In this document: in pieces, positions 22,520-34,760 of the stretch | Layout of the letters: each line of letters starts with the position of its first letter | Numbering within the stretch: the stretch's first letter is position 1 | Assembly (NCBI RefSeq): GCF_021917145.1 | Contig: NC_061067.1 | Location: 11,015,856-11,079,855 of the forward strand | DNA length: 64,000 nt | Reading direction: 5' to 3' | Source of the DNA: Hypomesus transpacificus | Taxonomy: Eukaryota; Chordata; Actinopteri; Osmeriformes; Osmeridae | The notes under the pieces: model-generated | What the model saw: the letters and a program-made list of their open reading frames with translations, nothing else | What the model was told of the DNA's origin: nothing | Database searches by the model: none | Made by a program: the position numbers and the translations under genes

Positions 22520-24490
22520 TATCCCTCCTGTTTATCCTGAATAAAATGTGTTATTCCAAAGCCACGTCTACACACAGTCAATAAAATCCAAAATACATAA
22601 ATCAAAATAATTCATAAAAATCCAAAATGTGTAATATTCAATAAGACTACTCAGCATTATAGTCTAGTAGTGTGAATGCTTGGACATGACGGAAGCCCAT
22701 GGTATTGGGTAAAACCTGTCATCATGCAGCAGAATGGTCATTTGACGTCTCATGAGTTGGGCCTCATCTCAGATCTACTTCACACAAAATCAAATGGAAA
22801 CAAAGATTGCAACAAAGACATCAATACAGAAATTATCAGGACATAAGAACATGCCTACTTGTTGTCTGCCTGGTCATCTCTAAAACCATCAAACATTCAG
22901 TAGACTGTCAGTCAGGTTTTTCTAAGACAGTCGAAACCAGGCCCTGATTGTGCTCTTCCTCTCCAGGTTAGGTGATAAGCATTTCTCTCCAAGTCAGGGA
23001 GTCATAAACCTCAGTTAACCAAACAAAAACCTGTTTAACCCTTAAGTCACCCAAGATTCTGTCTCCAGATGTACTCCCCCAGTCAAACTTATCTCCATTT
23101 TATAGATGGCAAAAGAAGCTCACCCTCCCCCGAAGGTGATCTCCTGCAGAGCAGTCAGGACTTTAGTTAAACAGACATTTCTCTCCAGCCTACTGCTAAC
23201 TCTTTTACAACCTCTTCATGATAAAATATCTCTTTTGCACATCTCCTGAAATCTCCTTACATGTTCTCAATTTCTGTTTTCAAATTAATATCAACTTTCT
23301 GTTTCTCAAAAACTAAACATCAAGCTTTAATGCAACTCCCAAATAATACTTAATCAAGTCATATAAATGAAACAGTATTGTTATCACCTCTTCCGACAGT
23401 CTATAACTGTTCTCAAAACATTCAAACTTCTGCTCTGGAACATAACAAATCAACTGGAACATCTTTACGTAACTGGTAGAACGTATCATGATAGGAGTGT
23501 TTGTACCTAAATTTTAGTCCACAGAAAAGTTTCTCACTTATCTCAAGATTAAAACTTCACTTCTGAATCTCTACCATTTGCATTGTTACCAATGAAACAG
23601 TTACATCATTATATCCGTATTCATAGCACAATTTTGAATTGTTCATACATTTCTCAACATACAAAACGGGATGTCATTCCCAAGACAATTCCCATCATTA
23701 TCAAAGTCCAATTGGCTGAAACTGATGCCATGATTGTGTGCATGGTGATTGTGTAATCTTCTCATAGAAAATGTAGTCTAGTTGATAAAAACGGCAACCT
23801 CAACGCACTGTACTATAGGCAAAGCACGGAGTTTTCCTTAATTTGACGTCAAACAAAATGCACGCTTGACTCACGTGTACCATGCCATCTCTGAAACTAG
23901 CCAGAATGACCCCGTTCACCTTGGGTCATTTTCCAGGACTTAACGTGTCAAATCGGTCACCACAATCCAGTCTCCTTAGGTCAGGGACCTCTCACTGGAT
24001 TGAGACAGCATCTCTCTCCTGTCTGCAAATTTCAGAACAAAGTAGACTACACAGTAATTAAAATTACATTCTCACAGACGTCAGTTGAAAGCAACTGACT
24101 CGTCGTTGGCCCATTCCTTAATCATTACATTTCTTTAGCTCAATAAAGTACATGCATATCTTGTTCTCGCTCAAATCGGGGTATGCTAAAAAAGTTTTTT
24201 CTTAAAGTTTTTCTTGAATAGTTTGTAAATCCATTTCTTAATACTAGTTTGTTTTGCTTGTCTCAGCGGTGTTGTCTTTATCTGTCCTATTGTTTCCACT
24301 AGTGGCATCATACAGGAGCAATCACCTTTTCAAACCATAGTATAGGGAAGACTATTATGAATATTAGCAACAGTAAGCTACATATGGTACCACGAAGGTC
24401 ACAATACTACGGATGAGGAAATAGGTCACCCATCCCTTCTACCTTTCCCTGCTTACGGTCTCCTATCTTTTTAGCCCATTTAGTCTACAC
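22520..24490. other. Non-coding sequence, possibly the interior of a decayed LTR element
   Basis: No frame over 60 codons on either strand between about 22.6 and 24.5 kb. It adjoins the purine-tract side of the candidate LTR, so it may be interior sequence of that element that has lost all coding capacity. Confidence 0.4.
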
Positions 24491-25356
24491 CAGGGGTGTC
24501 AAACTCATTTCGCATCGTGGGCCACATACGGCCTAGGGAGATGTCAAGTGGGCCGGACCATTAAAATTATACCATACTCTGCTATAAATAACCAAAATAT
24601 CATGTCTTTCTTCTGTGTTATCTAGTTTAATTGATATAAAGACCATATCGTATAAAGTCCGTCCAACCGCTTTAACAAGTAATGATCTCTTCGGTGGTGT
24701 AGTTGGTTAAAGCGTTGTACGACTACATATTGTTAATGCGAATCTGGGATCACAAGTTCGCGCCCCAGTCCAGTGAATCTCGTACGATATTCTTTAACTT
24801 TTACTGTGAGAAAATGACATAATTCTAAAGGCCTACGGATGTATCACAACATTTTAATGTGTGAGCACTAATATCAGATCAAAATGAACACATGTAGCCT
24901 TAATTAAATATTGAATAACGTAGGGTAGTCTACCGTCGGAGACAACCACTACGCCTCATTCAGCCAGTTTAAACGGCTGCTAGATGACGCTGTTCATTTT
25001 CAAAGCGCCGATAGTTCGGCTCTTTGGGCCGGCACAATCCGGAAGAAACCACCAAAGCTTCACAAGGCATCGTTCGCCCATCCCTAGTAGAGACCAAGGT
25101 ATTAACAACGTCGTAACAAGCAGCAGATGGCGCATTGATACCGTCTGCTGTTTTCAGTCTGTCTCAGTGATGCGGCTTGTCTTCTACTCTGATGGAAAGA
25201 GTGCGCCCCTTAGCGGATAATCCATGAATTGCAGCGAATTAAAAATATTAATTCCATGTCTTATGCATTTTTTCCACTTTCAAATTATCCTGCGGGCCTG
25301 ATCGAACCTCCTTGGGGGCCGGTTCCGGCCCGCGGGCCGTATGTTTGACACCCCTG
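24491..25356. mobile_element. hAT-type non-autonomous element
   Basis: Inverted ends CAGGGGTGTCAAAC at 24491 and their complement ending at 25356, a well-known terminus of vertebrate hAT elements. An 8-bp target duplication is not clear. Inside, 24705-24790 resembles a tRNA (GTGTAGTTGGTTAAAGCG A-box-like, AGTTCGCGCCCC B-box-like). Near 25060 a second hAT-like terminus (GGGATGGGCGAACGATGCC on minus) suggests a composite. Confidence 0.75.
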
Positions 25357-25412
25357 ATGTAAAGGCTACACTGTTAGGGCATTTAACTCTCCAAATATCT
25401 ATGAGATTAAAT

Positions 25413-27009
25413 CTAGTCATAAGGTTTTTTCAGACTCGTATTTGTTGAGTTCGGCCGACCTGGTGGCCACTTATCTATATCATAGTCCTGAATAATACTA
25501 AAATCCCCTCCCATAATTATGTAAGCCTTTGGATATTTGCCCAACCATTCTATACATTTATTTTCTATGACCTCCAGAAGATCATCATTGTATCCGTAAA
25601 CATTGGCTGTAATAATAAACGTATCATTACAGATGAGTAGTAAACAAACAAAGTGCCCGTCTGAATCACAAAATGAATGCACAACTTCGCCATTAAACCA
25701 ATTTTTCAGTGTCTTCACCCCGGCTGAATGTTCGGAATTGGGACAGAATTGAGATTTGGCATCATCGTCAAGCGAATGATATTTTTGAATATAACAAAAA
25801 TCAGCCCTGTATTGTTTAGTCGCTTTGGAAGTGACTGGAAGTTGCTTTGGATAAAAGCGTCTGCTAAATGCATAAATGTAAATGTTTAGCGTATAGAAAT
25901 AGTGCTTTTTGTTTGTATTTCGCATCCCCCTAGCGTAAAAAGATATTAAAGATAAATTCAACAGGTTGACAGAACAAATTGAAGAAATGCAAAAGTAGTA
26001 TTTAGATGAAGATAAGAAAGAAGAATCAGAATAGATCAAGATCAGCACCCTTTAAGAGCCATTTTCACTAGGATAATCATTAGTTTATCAGTAAAAAAAT
26101 TACATAAAAAGCTAGGCCTAAGCCTGTTCAACAACTCATCAACACTTTCAGCAACCTGCAGGCCATTTTCAAAAAACAACTAAGCACAGAATGTTGTAAC
26201 CTTACTTTTGATGAGGATTACAACAGAAACATTTCTCATCAACCATCAACAAAACCTCTACCTCCAACAAGTATGCTGTTTTGCCCTCTCGTGCCTTTTT
26301 AATCTTCGGCCACAACTTCTGCCTTGATTCTCTGTCCTCCTTCATTATACCTAGTTGAAGTGCAGGCCATAATTTCGAAGGAACAGGCTGTTTTTTGCAG
26401 CTTTCCATACTGCATCCCTGTACCTTCTCACAACGAAGCGAATGATAGGTCTCGACTCGTTCTGGTGCTTGAACCCCAAGCGAAGCGCAACATCGATTGC
26501 AGCTGGCAGATCATCTTTTTCTTGTTGTAAGACTTCTTGACAGATACGAAGCACCTCCTCACGAACATCTTCCCTCGCTGCTTCTGGGATGCCGTGAAGT
26601 TTCAGGTTCCACCTTCTGCCATAACGTTCTAAATCAGTCACACACAAGCCAGGGTATTTTGCTCACTTACCTTCACACGTTTTTCAATACATCCCATTTT
26701 CTCTTTTAGAGCCTTGATTTCTGCACGTGTTGCTTCAGCAATTCCTTCTAAGGCGTCGCATCTGGTGTTAATGAGACTGGCTAGTTTATTAACAATTTCG
26801 TCAGACTTCAAGCTATCTGTATTTGTTTTGGTGAGTGTAGGTTTTTTGGCTAACAGAGGTTTACTGGGTGTAATTGGAAGTAATGGATATTCGTCAACGT
26901 TGTCCAACTCTTGTAACATACCGTCTTCGTAATCACGATCGTTGCTAACTAGCATGCTATCATTGTTCGCCGAAGCAGCATTTTGTCGTTTTTGTGCTGA
27001 TTTGGGCAT
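25413..27009 (-). pseudogene. L1/Tx1-type LINE remnant: ORF1 and start of the ORF2 endonuclease
   Basis: ORF1 starts at 27009 (MPKSAQKRQNAASANND), passes a coiled-coil region, shifts frame near 26650, and reads LERYGRRWNLKLHGIPE and YRDAVWKAAKNS, the L1-type ORF1 RNA-binding domain. It shifts again near 26355 and ends about 26202. Lower down, ORF2 gives an apurinic endonuclease fragment with SAGVKTLKNW, TANVYGYNDD and IIMGGDFSIIQD; GDFS replaces the usual GDFN. It is cut off at about 25413 next to the hAT element. A non-LTR 3' tail at 25830-25885 lies inside it. A decayed, 3'-truncated copy. Confidence 0.8.
25825..25885 (+). mobile_element. Non-LTR 3' tail inserted in the LINE remnant
   Basis: GTTGCTTTGGATAAAAGCGT, then CTGCTAAATGCATAAATGTA, matching the tail at 13860-13955. 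It is opposite in orientation to the LINE it interrupts. Confidence 0.6.
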
Positions 27010-27305
27010 TTTGCTCAGACGTTATAATTCACAAAAATATGCCGAAACACTTTACTATCCCACTTATCGACAGATAATGGCCCAAAACCAGGTTAATCCT
27101 ATTCGAACTACATTTTATGCTGAGAGCTCGAAAGTTCTGTCCATTCACACCGCCATCTTACCGGCCCCCCCTAGCTACTCGTGCATGCTTGCAACTAGCT
27201 GTACACGTCATAATTTGCGACAACCAGTCGCGAGCGTTTGAGCTAATGCATGGCAGTGGAGTTAGAAAACTGGCCGAATGGGGTACAAGTCCGATCAAGA
27301 AGCAG

Positions 27306-27499
27306 GGAGTCAGATGGCTGAGCGGTGAGGGAGTCGGGCTAGTAATCAGAAGGTTGCCGGATCGATTCCCCGCCGCGCCACATGATGTTGTGTCCTTGGG
27401 CAAGGCACTTCACCCTACTTGCCTCGGGGGGAATGTCCCTGTACTTACTGTAAGTCGCTCTGGATAAGAGCGTCTGCCAAAATGACTAAATGTAAATGT
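27306..27499 (+). mobile_element. tRNA-headed SINE with 9-bp target duplication
   Basis: Head GGAGTCAGATGGCTGAGCGG (A-box), GGATCGATTCC (B-box), a central AAGGCACTTCACCCTACTTG segment and the tail GTCGCTCTGGATAAGAGCGT. AAGAAGCAG is present at 27297-27305 and 27500-27508, a target-site duplication. The head resembles a leucine or serine tRNA but the whole is a retroposon. Confidence 0.88.
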
Positions 27500-27704
27500 A
27501 AGAAGCAGATACATCATGTGAACTTTACAAACAAATATTAGTACTGTATAGTATTCCTTGCACTTGGTTTTTAGAAATATAGGCCTATTCTAGATGGAAC
27601 ATACATTTCACATATGACTCAGACTCACTAAATATACGTTGTTCTTTTTGGTTAATGTTTTTAGTATTACTGCGTAAGTATTGTGTAGGATTAAAGAAAC
27701 TGTA

Positions 27705-29117
27705 CACTGTAAACCCGAACTTGTTGTTTCAACTCAAAAATTCAAGTGTCCATGCTGCCTTGAAATTTTATGTCAAGATAACTAAGACAATAAGTTAACT
27801 TAAATAGATATTTCTAGTTGACTCAACTCCATCTTCAGTCTATATTACTTGAAACCTTTAGTTGACATAACTTCATCTTGAGTCAAAACTACTTAAATGT
27901 ATTAGTTGATTAAACTTAAATAGCAGTATAAGTAACATACATTTTCTTGTTGATGTAACTACAAAACTAGTGAGATGTACTTACATTTATGAACTGATTG
28001 AAGACAAACCCCAATCAAGATGACATAAATTTAAAAGTTGATTTAACTGCAATACTAGTGAGTTGTACTTACATTTATGAACTTATTGAATATAAACCTC
28101 AATCAAGTTTACATACATTTACAAGTTAATTTAACTGATGTACTAGTTATTTGCACTTACCAATATCTTAAATACTCTTATTAAGATCTACTTACATTTC
28201 TAAGTGGATAATATTTCTCTTTTTAACCTGTAAAAACATTGCTCAATACATATTATCTGCATACATCACATTTCATTACGTCTAAGGATTTTTTTTCAAG
28301 AGTAAATGACGAGCCTTTACACCAGACATTCTGGCAGTCACAGATCAACAGTTTTATTGTAGGCCTACCTTTTTCTTTTTTTTTACTGAAGATGAAATCT
28401 TCACATATAAAAAAATACAAAACAGTAACAAGTTACAACTGTACCGACATTTCATCAAAATAACAAATCTGTACTGTTGAGGATTTTTACAGCCCTTTTC
28501 TGCATATATTATTTTGTTACCAATTGTATTATGCACACATATTCGCAAAATACTTGTTATTTTAATGAATTTAATTTAGGTATCAATCCTAAAATTATTT
28601 CCTCCCCCAAATTTCTCCTACAGATTTGTATTGTGATAACATTAGTTGGCATTCAACAATTTGCTTTTACAAATAGTGCAACAAAACATAAAAAAGGGAT
28701 GCAGGGGGAAAACTAGTCTGAAAATATGCATTTCAAGTTGTAAATGACTACCAAAAATACACATTATATATAGGTGGTGTCAACTTGAAAAAATAATAAT
28801 TTGTTGCCATGCAACTATGTGGATTTACAAAAAGTGCATAAAAAATTATCAGCAAGTAAACAACCCAGAATTGTCTGTATTGCTGTCCCCCACATCTAGA
28901 CAGTGTCTAAATCTTCTACAGCGGTGACATTTGGTTGTTACCAAAACACAGTAAACTCTGCTTGAACTCTTAAACATGCACGGTTTCAACAACTTAAGTT
29001 CTTACACCATGAACCAATGCAGAACCTTGCTTTGTTCAGATCGCAAACACCTGACCTTAAATGAGTCCATTTAACACTCAACAATGTTCACTTTTGCGTA
29101 AACTGTGCTTTTTAAGC
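27705..29117. repeat. Left subterminal region of the EnSpm-like element
   Basis: Non-coding and AT-rich. Between 27720 and 28200, repeated words such as GTACTTACATTTATGAACT recur at about 88-bp spacing, with several TCAACT/AGTTGA inverted words. These are candidate transposase-binding motifs. No gene recognised; 28200-29117 presumably holds the 3' UTR of the SAMD3-like gene. Confidence 0.5.
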
Positions 29118-31604
29118 TTACATTTTCTTCCTCAAGAGTCGGTTTTTTAAGCCATGAACCAAGACAGAGCATTGCCCTCCACCAATGTCCATAAGCACCT
29201 TCTGAATAACTTCAAAAGTGTACCTAAGGCCCCTGGGGTAGTCGATGTTAAGGGCAAAGAGCAGACCCATCAGCAGTGCCACAGCAGTTGGGAAATCACT
29301 TATGCTTGGAAAGATGATCTCTTCCTCGAGGACCACTGCGAAACGGACCAGCTCATCAATCTGTGCCACCATGAGGATGCCGACTGCCATTCCCTTTGTC
29401 CAGTCCTCCTCTGCATCTGTGACCTACACAAAGTGGACAAATATGTAAAAAAAATATAAAACTTTACTGATACCCATGGGGAATTTCAGGTTTCATAACA
29501 ACAGCAGTAACAGATACCAATATTAGGGAGTGCACAATTCTGCCATATTGGCCAATTTAAATAAATTCCCAAAAAATGTAGATAACTTATTTTGTGATCC
29601 ATTAAGTATGGTTCAAACACTTGTGACAAGATATATTGGAACTTTTCTTTAATTGTAATATGAATTGGGAGAAGCATTACAAATAAAATCACGTGGGACA
29701 TTTTTAAACAGATTAAAGGCAGAGTATGCAACATTTACGATAAAACAAAGTAGAGTCACACTAATAATCCCTCTCAATGATCACTTCTGCCGCTCTAGAA
29801 TGTGTGGTGCTGGTTTATCTGGTGTGGTCCGGTAAATTATTATTGAAAAACATACCTGTACTTTCTTGTACAGTGTGGACCCATCTTTAAAGTAGTGGGG
29901 GAGCCCCATCAAAACAACTGCCCTTTGCCTTTGGTTGGAACCCTGTAAAAATAATAAACATACAGATGGGATGTCTTAGACCAGAAATCAGAATATAATT
30001 CTAAGTGATGTTATATATTCTACTTAAGTCTTCATACTTGTTTCAGTTCAGAAATAGTCAATATGTTCGGAAAAGATGGCTATTGGACTAAAATGAAATA
30101 AATAACTTTTCATTATAGAAGTATGCCAAAAGTTCTAGCTCAAAATGTGAGTCTACAAGAGGTTTTGAAACTATTGCTCTATGATCTGTAACACATGGGA
30201 AGGTTATGGACTAGATAGATAGACAAAAAATGGATTAGGTAGATTTAATTGGCTTTGTGTAAACAGACTTATCCACGGACGTCAATGTCCAGAGTCCTCA
30301 AAAGGCTGTTCAGCTCCACCAGACCCATCCTGGCCCTGTACACCCCAAGGAACCTCAGTAGATACTTGTCAAGGCCAGCGAAGAGGGAGTCTTTCAGGTC
30401 AACAGACGTAAGGCGAGCAAACTCTGCTTCAATCTGGTAGGCAGAAAAAAGCAAAGGAACACAAGCGGTTGGCTGTAAATTCAATTACTTTACTGTTGTT
30501 GCAGAAAAACATGTTTTAAATCGATGCATTTTTTATACCAAATTATTCATGACTGATTAACCATTCTTAAATAAATTATTTAGCAAATCTTAAGCAATTT
30601 CAAATCTGATCCACCTAACCGCATCTGAAATAGAAAAATACTTTTACCTGACGTTCAGAGAACAGTGCCGGCCATCTTTCTCTGACATCCGCCACAGGTG
30701 GCTCATCCTCCACAATTTCTTTTCTCCGTAAAGAAAAAGTGCTGGTCATCAATCCTTTTATTTTCTGCCAATCAATTTTCCTTTTCTTCATTTCGGTGAC
30801 CATCTCGGTTCTTTCCTCTTCGAGGGAACGTTGTGTTTTTCCCACTGGAATGTCTGGCAGGAAATTGACTTCAGATTTTCTGGCCCTCTTAAGTTTTCCT
30901 TTCCCAGGTGTACCTGAAGAGCGTGAGTTGATCTTGAGCTCTGGGCATCCAGCCAATCATAGCTTCTGTCTGAAGTTTCCCATTTTGAACTTCAAGCTAA
31001 ATTTCCAACAGTACCAACCGCTGACAGATCCTGGTTCCCTCAGACAGGGATGTTTGTCGACGAGAGCTTGTGACACCAAGTCATAATCTTCCCGTGTTGG
31101 GTATGCGTTGTGGACATAGATGGCTTCCGCTATTTTATCCAAAATGTCTGATTTTGTGTCTTTGGACACATCAAGAAGGGTTCCATCTTCATGGAAGGCT
31201 TCATTTCCTTTCTTCAACTTAAGTTCCACATCATACGAAAAAGTAGGGATGTCAAATGGCTGTGGCAGCTGACGGGTATGACTGGCAGAGGGGATGGGGC
31301 TTCCCTCAGAGGATGTGGATAGGCTTGCCGTGTCTAAGGTTGAGTCTGTATGATAGGATTCAAGATTCTTGCTGTATACTTTCAAAGTCACTTTGTCCTT
31401 AGGCAGCTCTGACATGCTACTCAAGTTGCAAAGCTCATTATCGAACTCCGGATCTTGGAACTGCACCACCAAGTCACCTTCCAATCCAAGCTTGTTCTTC
31501 AGCATCAAGTGAAGGCCATCAACAGTCTCTGGCATGCTGTCAATTGTTATCCTCCGGATGTCGTCTTGGCTAAGGATGACGCGCAGCAACATGGTGAATC
31601 CCAA
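29118..31604 (-). pseudogene. SAMD3-like (PB1-type) gene of the EnSpm-like element, one in-frame TGA
   Basis: Four coding exons on minus: 31592-30648, 30433-30281 (donor weak), 29942-29856 and 29423-29118, all phase 0, giving about 496 codons. An upstream acceptor at 31605 implies a 5' non-coding exon. The start MLLRVILSQDDIRRITIDSM opens a PB1-like fold of about 75 residues, followed by a Ser-rich linker. The middle includes the basic KLKRARKSEVNFLPDIP, and the C-terminus includes YTFEVIQKVLMDIGG. Fish databases annotate proteins of this shape as sterile alpha motif domain protein 3-like, although I see no SAM domain. The only break seen is TGA at 30957-30959 between QKL and LAGCPEL, most simply CGA (Arg) to TGA. 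Function unknown; its place inside the transposon suggests an accessory role. Confidence 0.7.
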
Positions 31605-32154
31605 CTAATAAAAAATAGAAATTATGTTACAAAAATGGTTGTGTCATGATCAGATATCATAAATTGGCCTATGGATATCATACGAGTAACTTCAAGGTGA
31701 AATAAAATGTTAAATTTTTGTTCTGCCAGACTATAAATTGAATGCCTTAATTAAACCCTATGAAATACCTGAAAATTGGTTTTCAAATTTTGTATATTTT
31801 GGCAGTAAAGCTTAAGGTAGAGTCAGCGATTCGGGGGAGAATGCTTACCATAATCAGTGAATTTCTCCTCACGATCTGCTACCTGTCCGTACTCTTTGCT
31901 GCAAAAAAATGCAGTGGGAATACAAAGCCTAGGCTCTATAAAGTGGCATGTTGCTAGCTATGGTGGCCCCTTTGTTTACATTACAGTTTACAGAACCTAG
32001 GCTGTGTATTACCATTGGATTTTACTATTGCTCACAAAGTACGGACATGTAGTAGATCATGATAGTAGTAGATATTCACTGACAAAACAACAACAAGGGT
32101 CAGGGTTAGTGTACAATTACAAGTATTCACAAGACAATCAGCAAAATTATCACC

Positions 32155-34760
32155 TCAGTGCAGTAGGGATGCCTTCGGAGAAATCAGGTGTCTTCCTTGC
32201 ACGGTGTAGGCTGACAGAGGAGCGTAGTGGTTCAGCTCTGCAGGTTCGACCACAACCAGTTGGAGATCATCAGCGCTGCAAACTTCAAAACATCTGAAGT
32301 GGTCCAGGTACCAGGCAGAGAAAGGTTGAAGAATAAAGAATGCCTTGTTGTCCACTACCACAATGTACAGAATTTGACAGAAATCAGGAAGTCCGCTTGT
32401 GCTTCCAAATGATACATACATTCCCTTTACATATTTTGTCCCATGTATAAAGGCTGTTGTTGCAAGTGATGCACTGGTCAGATGACTGAATTTGTGCTGA
32501 ATAGCTTGTCTGACTGAGGTTGACAGATTTTCAAGGGAACTGTATGTTGCTCTTTCTACTTCCACTGCTGGCTTGAACAGGCACGGCATGTCAAAAAAGT
32601 ATGACAACATAAGTTGGTGTCTGTTGGCCAAGGATAAAACAATGTTCTTGAAGTTATTTAGATCACGGACCGCTTTCTTGAAAAAGTTATGTTTAGCTTC
32701 AAAGCGAAATGTCCAGAAGTCAACCACAGGTCCAAAGCATCGAATTAGACAGGGATAATGTTCAAGGAAATGATGTTTGGGTTTGAGTTTTACATCAGGA
32801 AATACTTCTATTAAAAGTGTCCTATGTTCAAAGATCTTTGCTTCCAAGTAAGAGAGGCTTTCTTCTGTGAAAGTGGACGATACCAAGATTTCAACAATGT
32901 CTTTCAGTTCGAGAATCACAGACCAAGCGTTATCATTTTCAGGAACAACATCACCAATAATTAATGGCAACAACCTTAACAGAGTCCAATTCTCATGGCC
33001 ATTCCCTCCTATTGTTCCAACCAAATGAAAAGTTACTGGAATCTTCTGAGGGCAATTGGTTTTGTCTGAGAACTTATAAGGGAAGTGCTGTATGGCAGTA
33101 TTTAAATAATCTACAGTGAAATATTTCTTATCAATTAATTTTTTCAAACACAAACACAGCTCAAAGGGTACAATGCCTTCCAACAGGTCGTGCAAAAAGT
33201 CAGGTGGAAACCCTGTGATGCAATGAAAGTACTGTAGCTCATTTAGAACACAGTCCCTTTTTACCCCATTCACACTTTTCAAAGTCACATTTTCTTTAAG
33301 CTCAGAGAGGTCTAGGTTATGCGACTCTCTTGTTCTCAATACAAATGCACCACTTCTTACAGAACAAGTTTGAATATCTTTACGACTTGCAAGGCAAAAT
33401 CTGCAAAACTTGTCCACATTAAATGATTCTTGAAAGCCAGCAAAAGAATGTGCCCCCAAATTATCTGATGAAATGTAGAGTACTGTGCCTCTGACACTAG
33501 TTCCCAATCTGTTGATGTAAATTCCTTGATTTTCAAGCAATTTTAGATCTCTTAGTAATGGTTGAACAATTGGACTGTAACCAAATGTTTTAACATCTTG
33601 ACTTTTGCATAGGGCAGCCAGATATATAGTAGATAATGATGATCTGTCTCTTACAGGTAAATTAGCAATTATCCAATAGATGGCACACAATTTATGTTTT
33701 TTTCTGGATGTCCCTAAAGGATTACAGACTTCGAAATCATCAATATACAAGCCCAGAGAAATACTCAGATCTTCACCAGAAATAAGTGGATTTTCTTTAC
33801 AGTATGATGCATCAGAAAATGATGTATAATGGCCAGATTGTGATTTTTGGCTTTCTTCTAAAACTCTGTCAAGTACATCACCCCTATTTAACAATACTTG
33901 AAGAACACCCAAGATTGACACATAAACAAATGTTCGTTTTGATGACAAATCTAAAACGAATTCAACTGGGTTAATAACACTGAAGTTCTCTTTGAAAAAT
34001 GATAGCCTTCTTTTGTCAGTTCCCAAAGACCCACCTTCAGAAAGACAGCTAAAATGATTAGCCTGGCACAAAGTATCTTTAACTATATTTAAAGTGTTTT
34101 CATCAATGGTACAACCATGCTGCCTCAATGCTTTATCAAGAGTGTTTTTGTTTAGCTCACCAACTAAAACACCAATATCCCTCAATTCTGTAACTATTTG
34201 CTGAACCGCTGTCTTTGAGACATGCAAAACTCTTTGCAATCGCAGAAATAAAGATGCAAGTCTTGCCTGAACTGTATCAGTGTTAACCTCCTGCTCATTT
34301 ATATTCTCACCCCCAGAAAATTCAGCATCACTGATATCTGACTGCACTTGATCAACCAGGTGCTCCTCATTTACATTTGTTTGAATAACAAGCTCAGATT
34401 TCAAGTCTTGCAGTGTGACATTGTTATGAAAACGAATTTTGTGTGAAGTAAAGGTAGAGTAAACACTTGATTTGAAAGAACAATGATTTAAGGGGCAGGT
34501 AACAGTCTCTTTGCTTTTAAGATGTTTCCCAAGATGAGAGAAATACTGTTTTATAGTCACTGGATCATTGAAATTGCATAACTGACAGTTGGTCAGTGGT
34601 TTTTCAGAGATTGTTGTGATCGGAAAACTAGATGACAGTCACTGTAGATACAGGGCAATGGACAGTTTCTTCCAAAATGTCCATGGACAGCTCTATAATG
34701 TTCAATTATTCTTCTACGATTTTCTGAGAAGTAAGTACAATACTTACAAATCCACCGCAT
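32155..34760 (-). pseudogene. EnSpm/tnp2-like transposase with zinc fingers, one 1-bp frameshift
   Basis: The start is the ATG at 34758-34760 (MRWICKYCTYFSENRRRIIE), just after an acceptor (TTTTTCCAG). Two or three C2H2-type fingers (CKYC...HYRAVH; CPLPC...LKNH; CQLC...HLGKH) follow. One C is missing near 34595, shifting the frame; the remaining 801 codons from 34560 are open to TGA at 32155. In that segment LGLYIDDFEVCNPLG (Asp274/275), YISSDNLGAHSFAGF (Asp366), CRFC (386-389), FPPDFLHDLLEG (His457) and FRFEAKHNFF (Glu621) match the order of motifs in tnp2/CACTA transposases. I infer DDE catalytic residues from those positions. Product: nuclear enzyme cutting at the CACTG ends. Apart from the one base the gene looks whole, so the element is young. 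Confidence 0.75.

Noticed and set aside
24491..25356. 8-bp target duplication of the hAT element
   Set aside because: The flanks do not match at the element borders; similar CTACAC words lie seven bases off and may be chance.
27306..27370. Functional tRNA gene
   Set aside because: A- and B-box words are present but the sequence is the head of a SINE with tail and target duplication.
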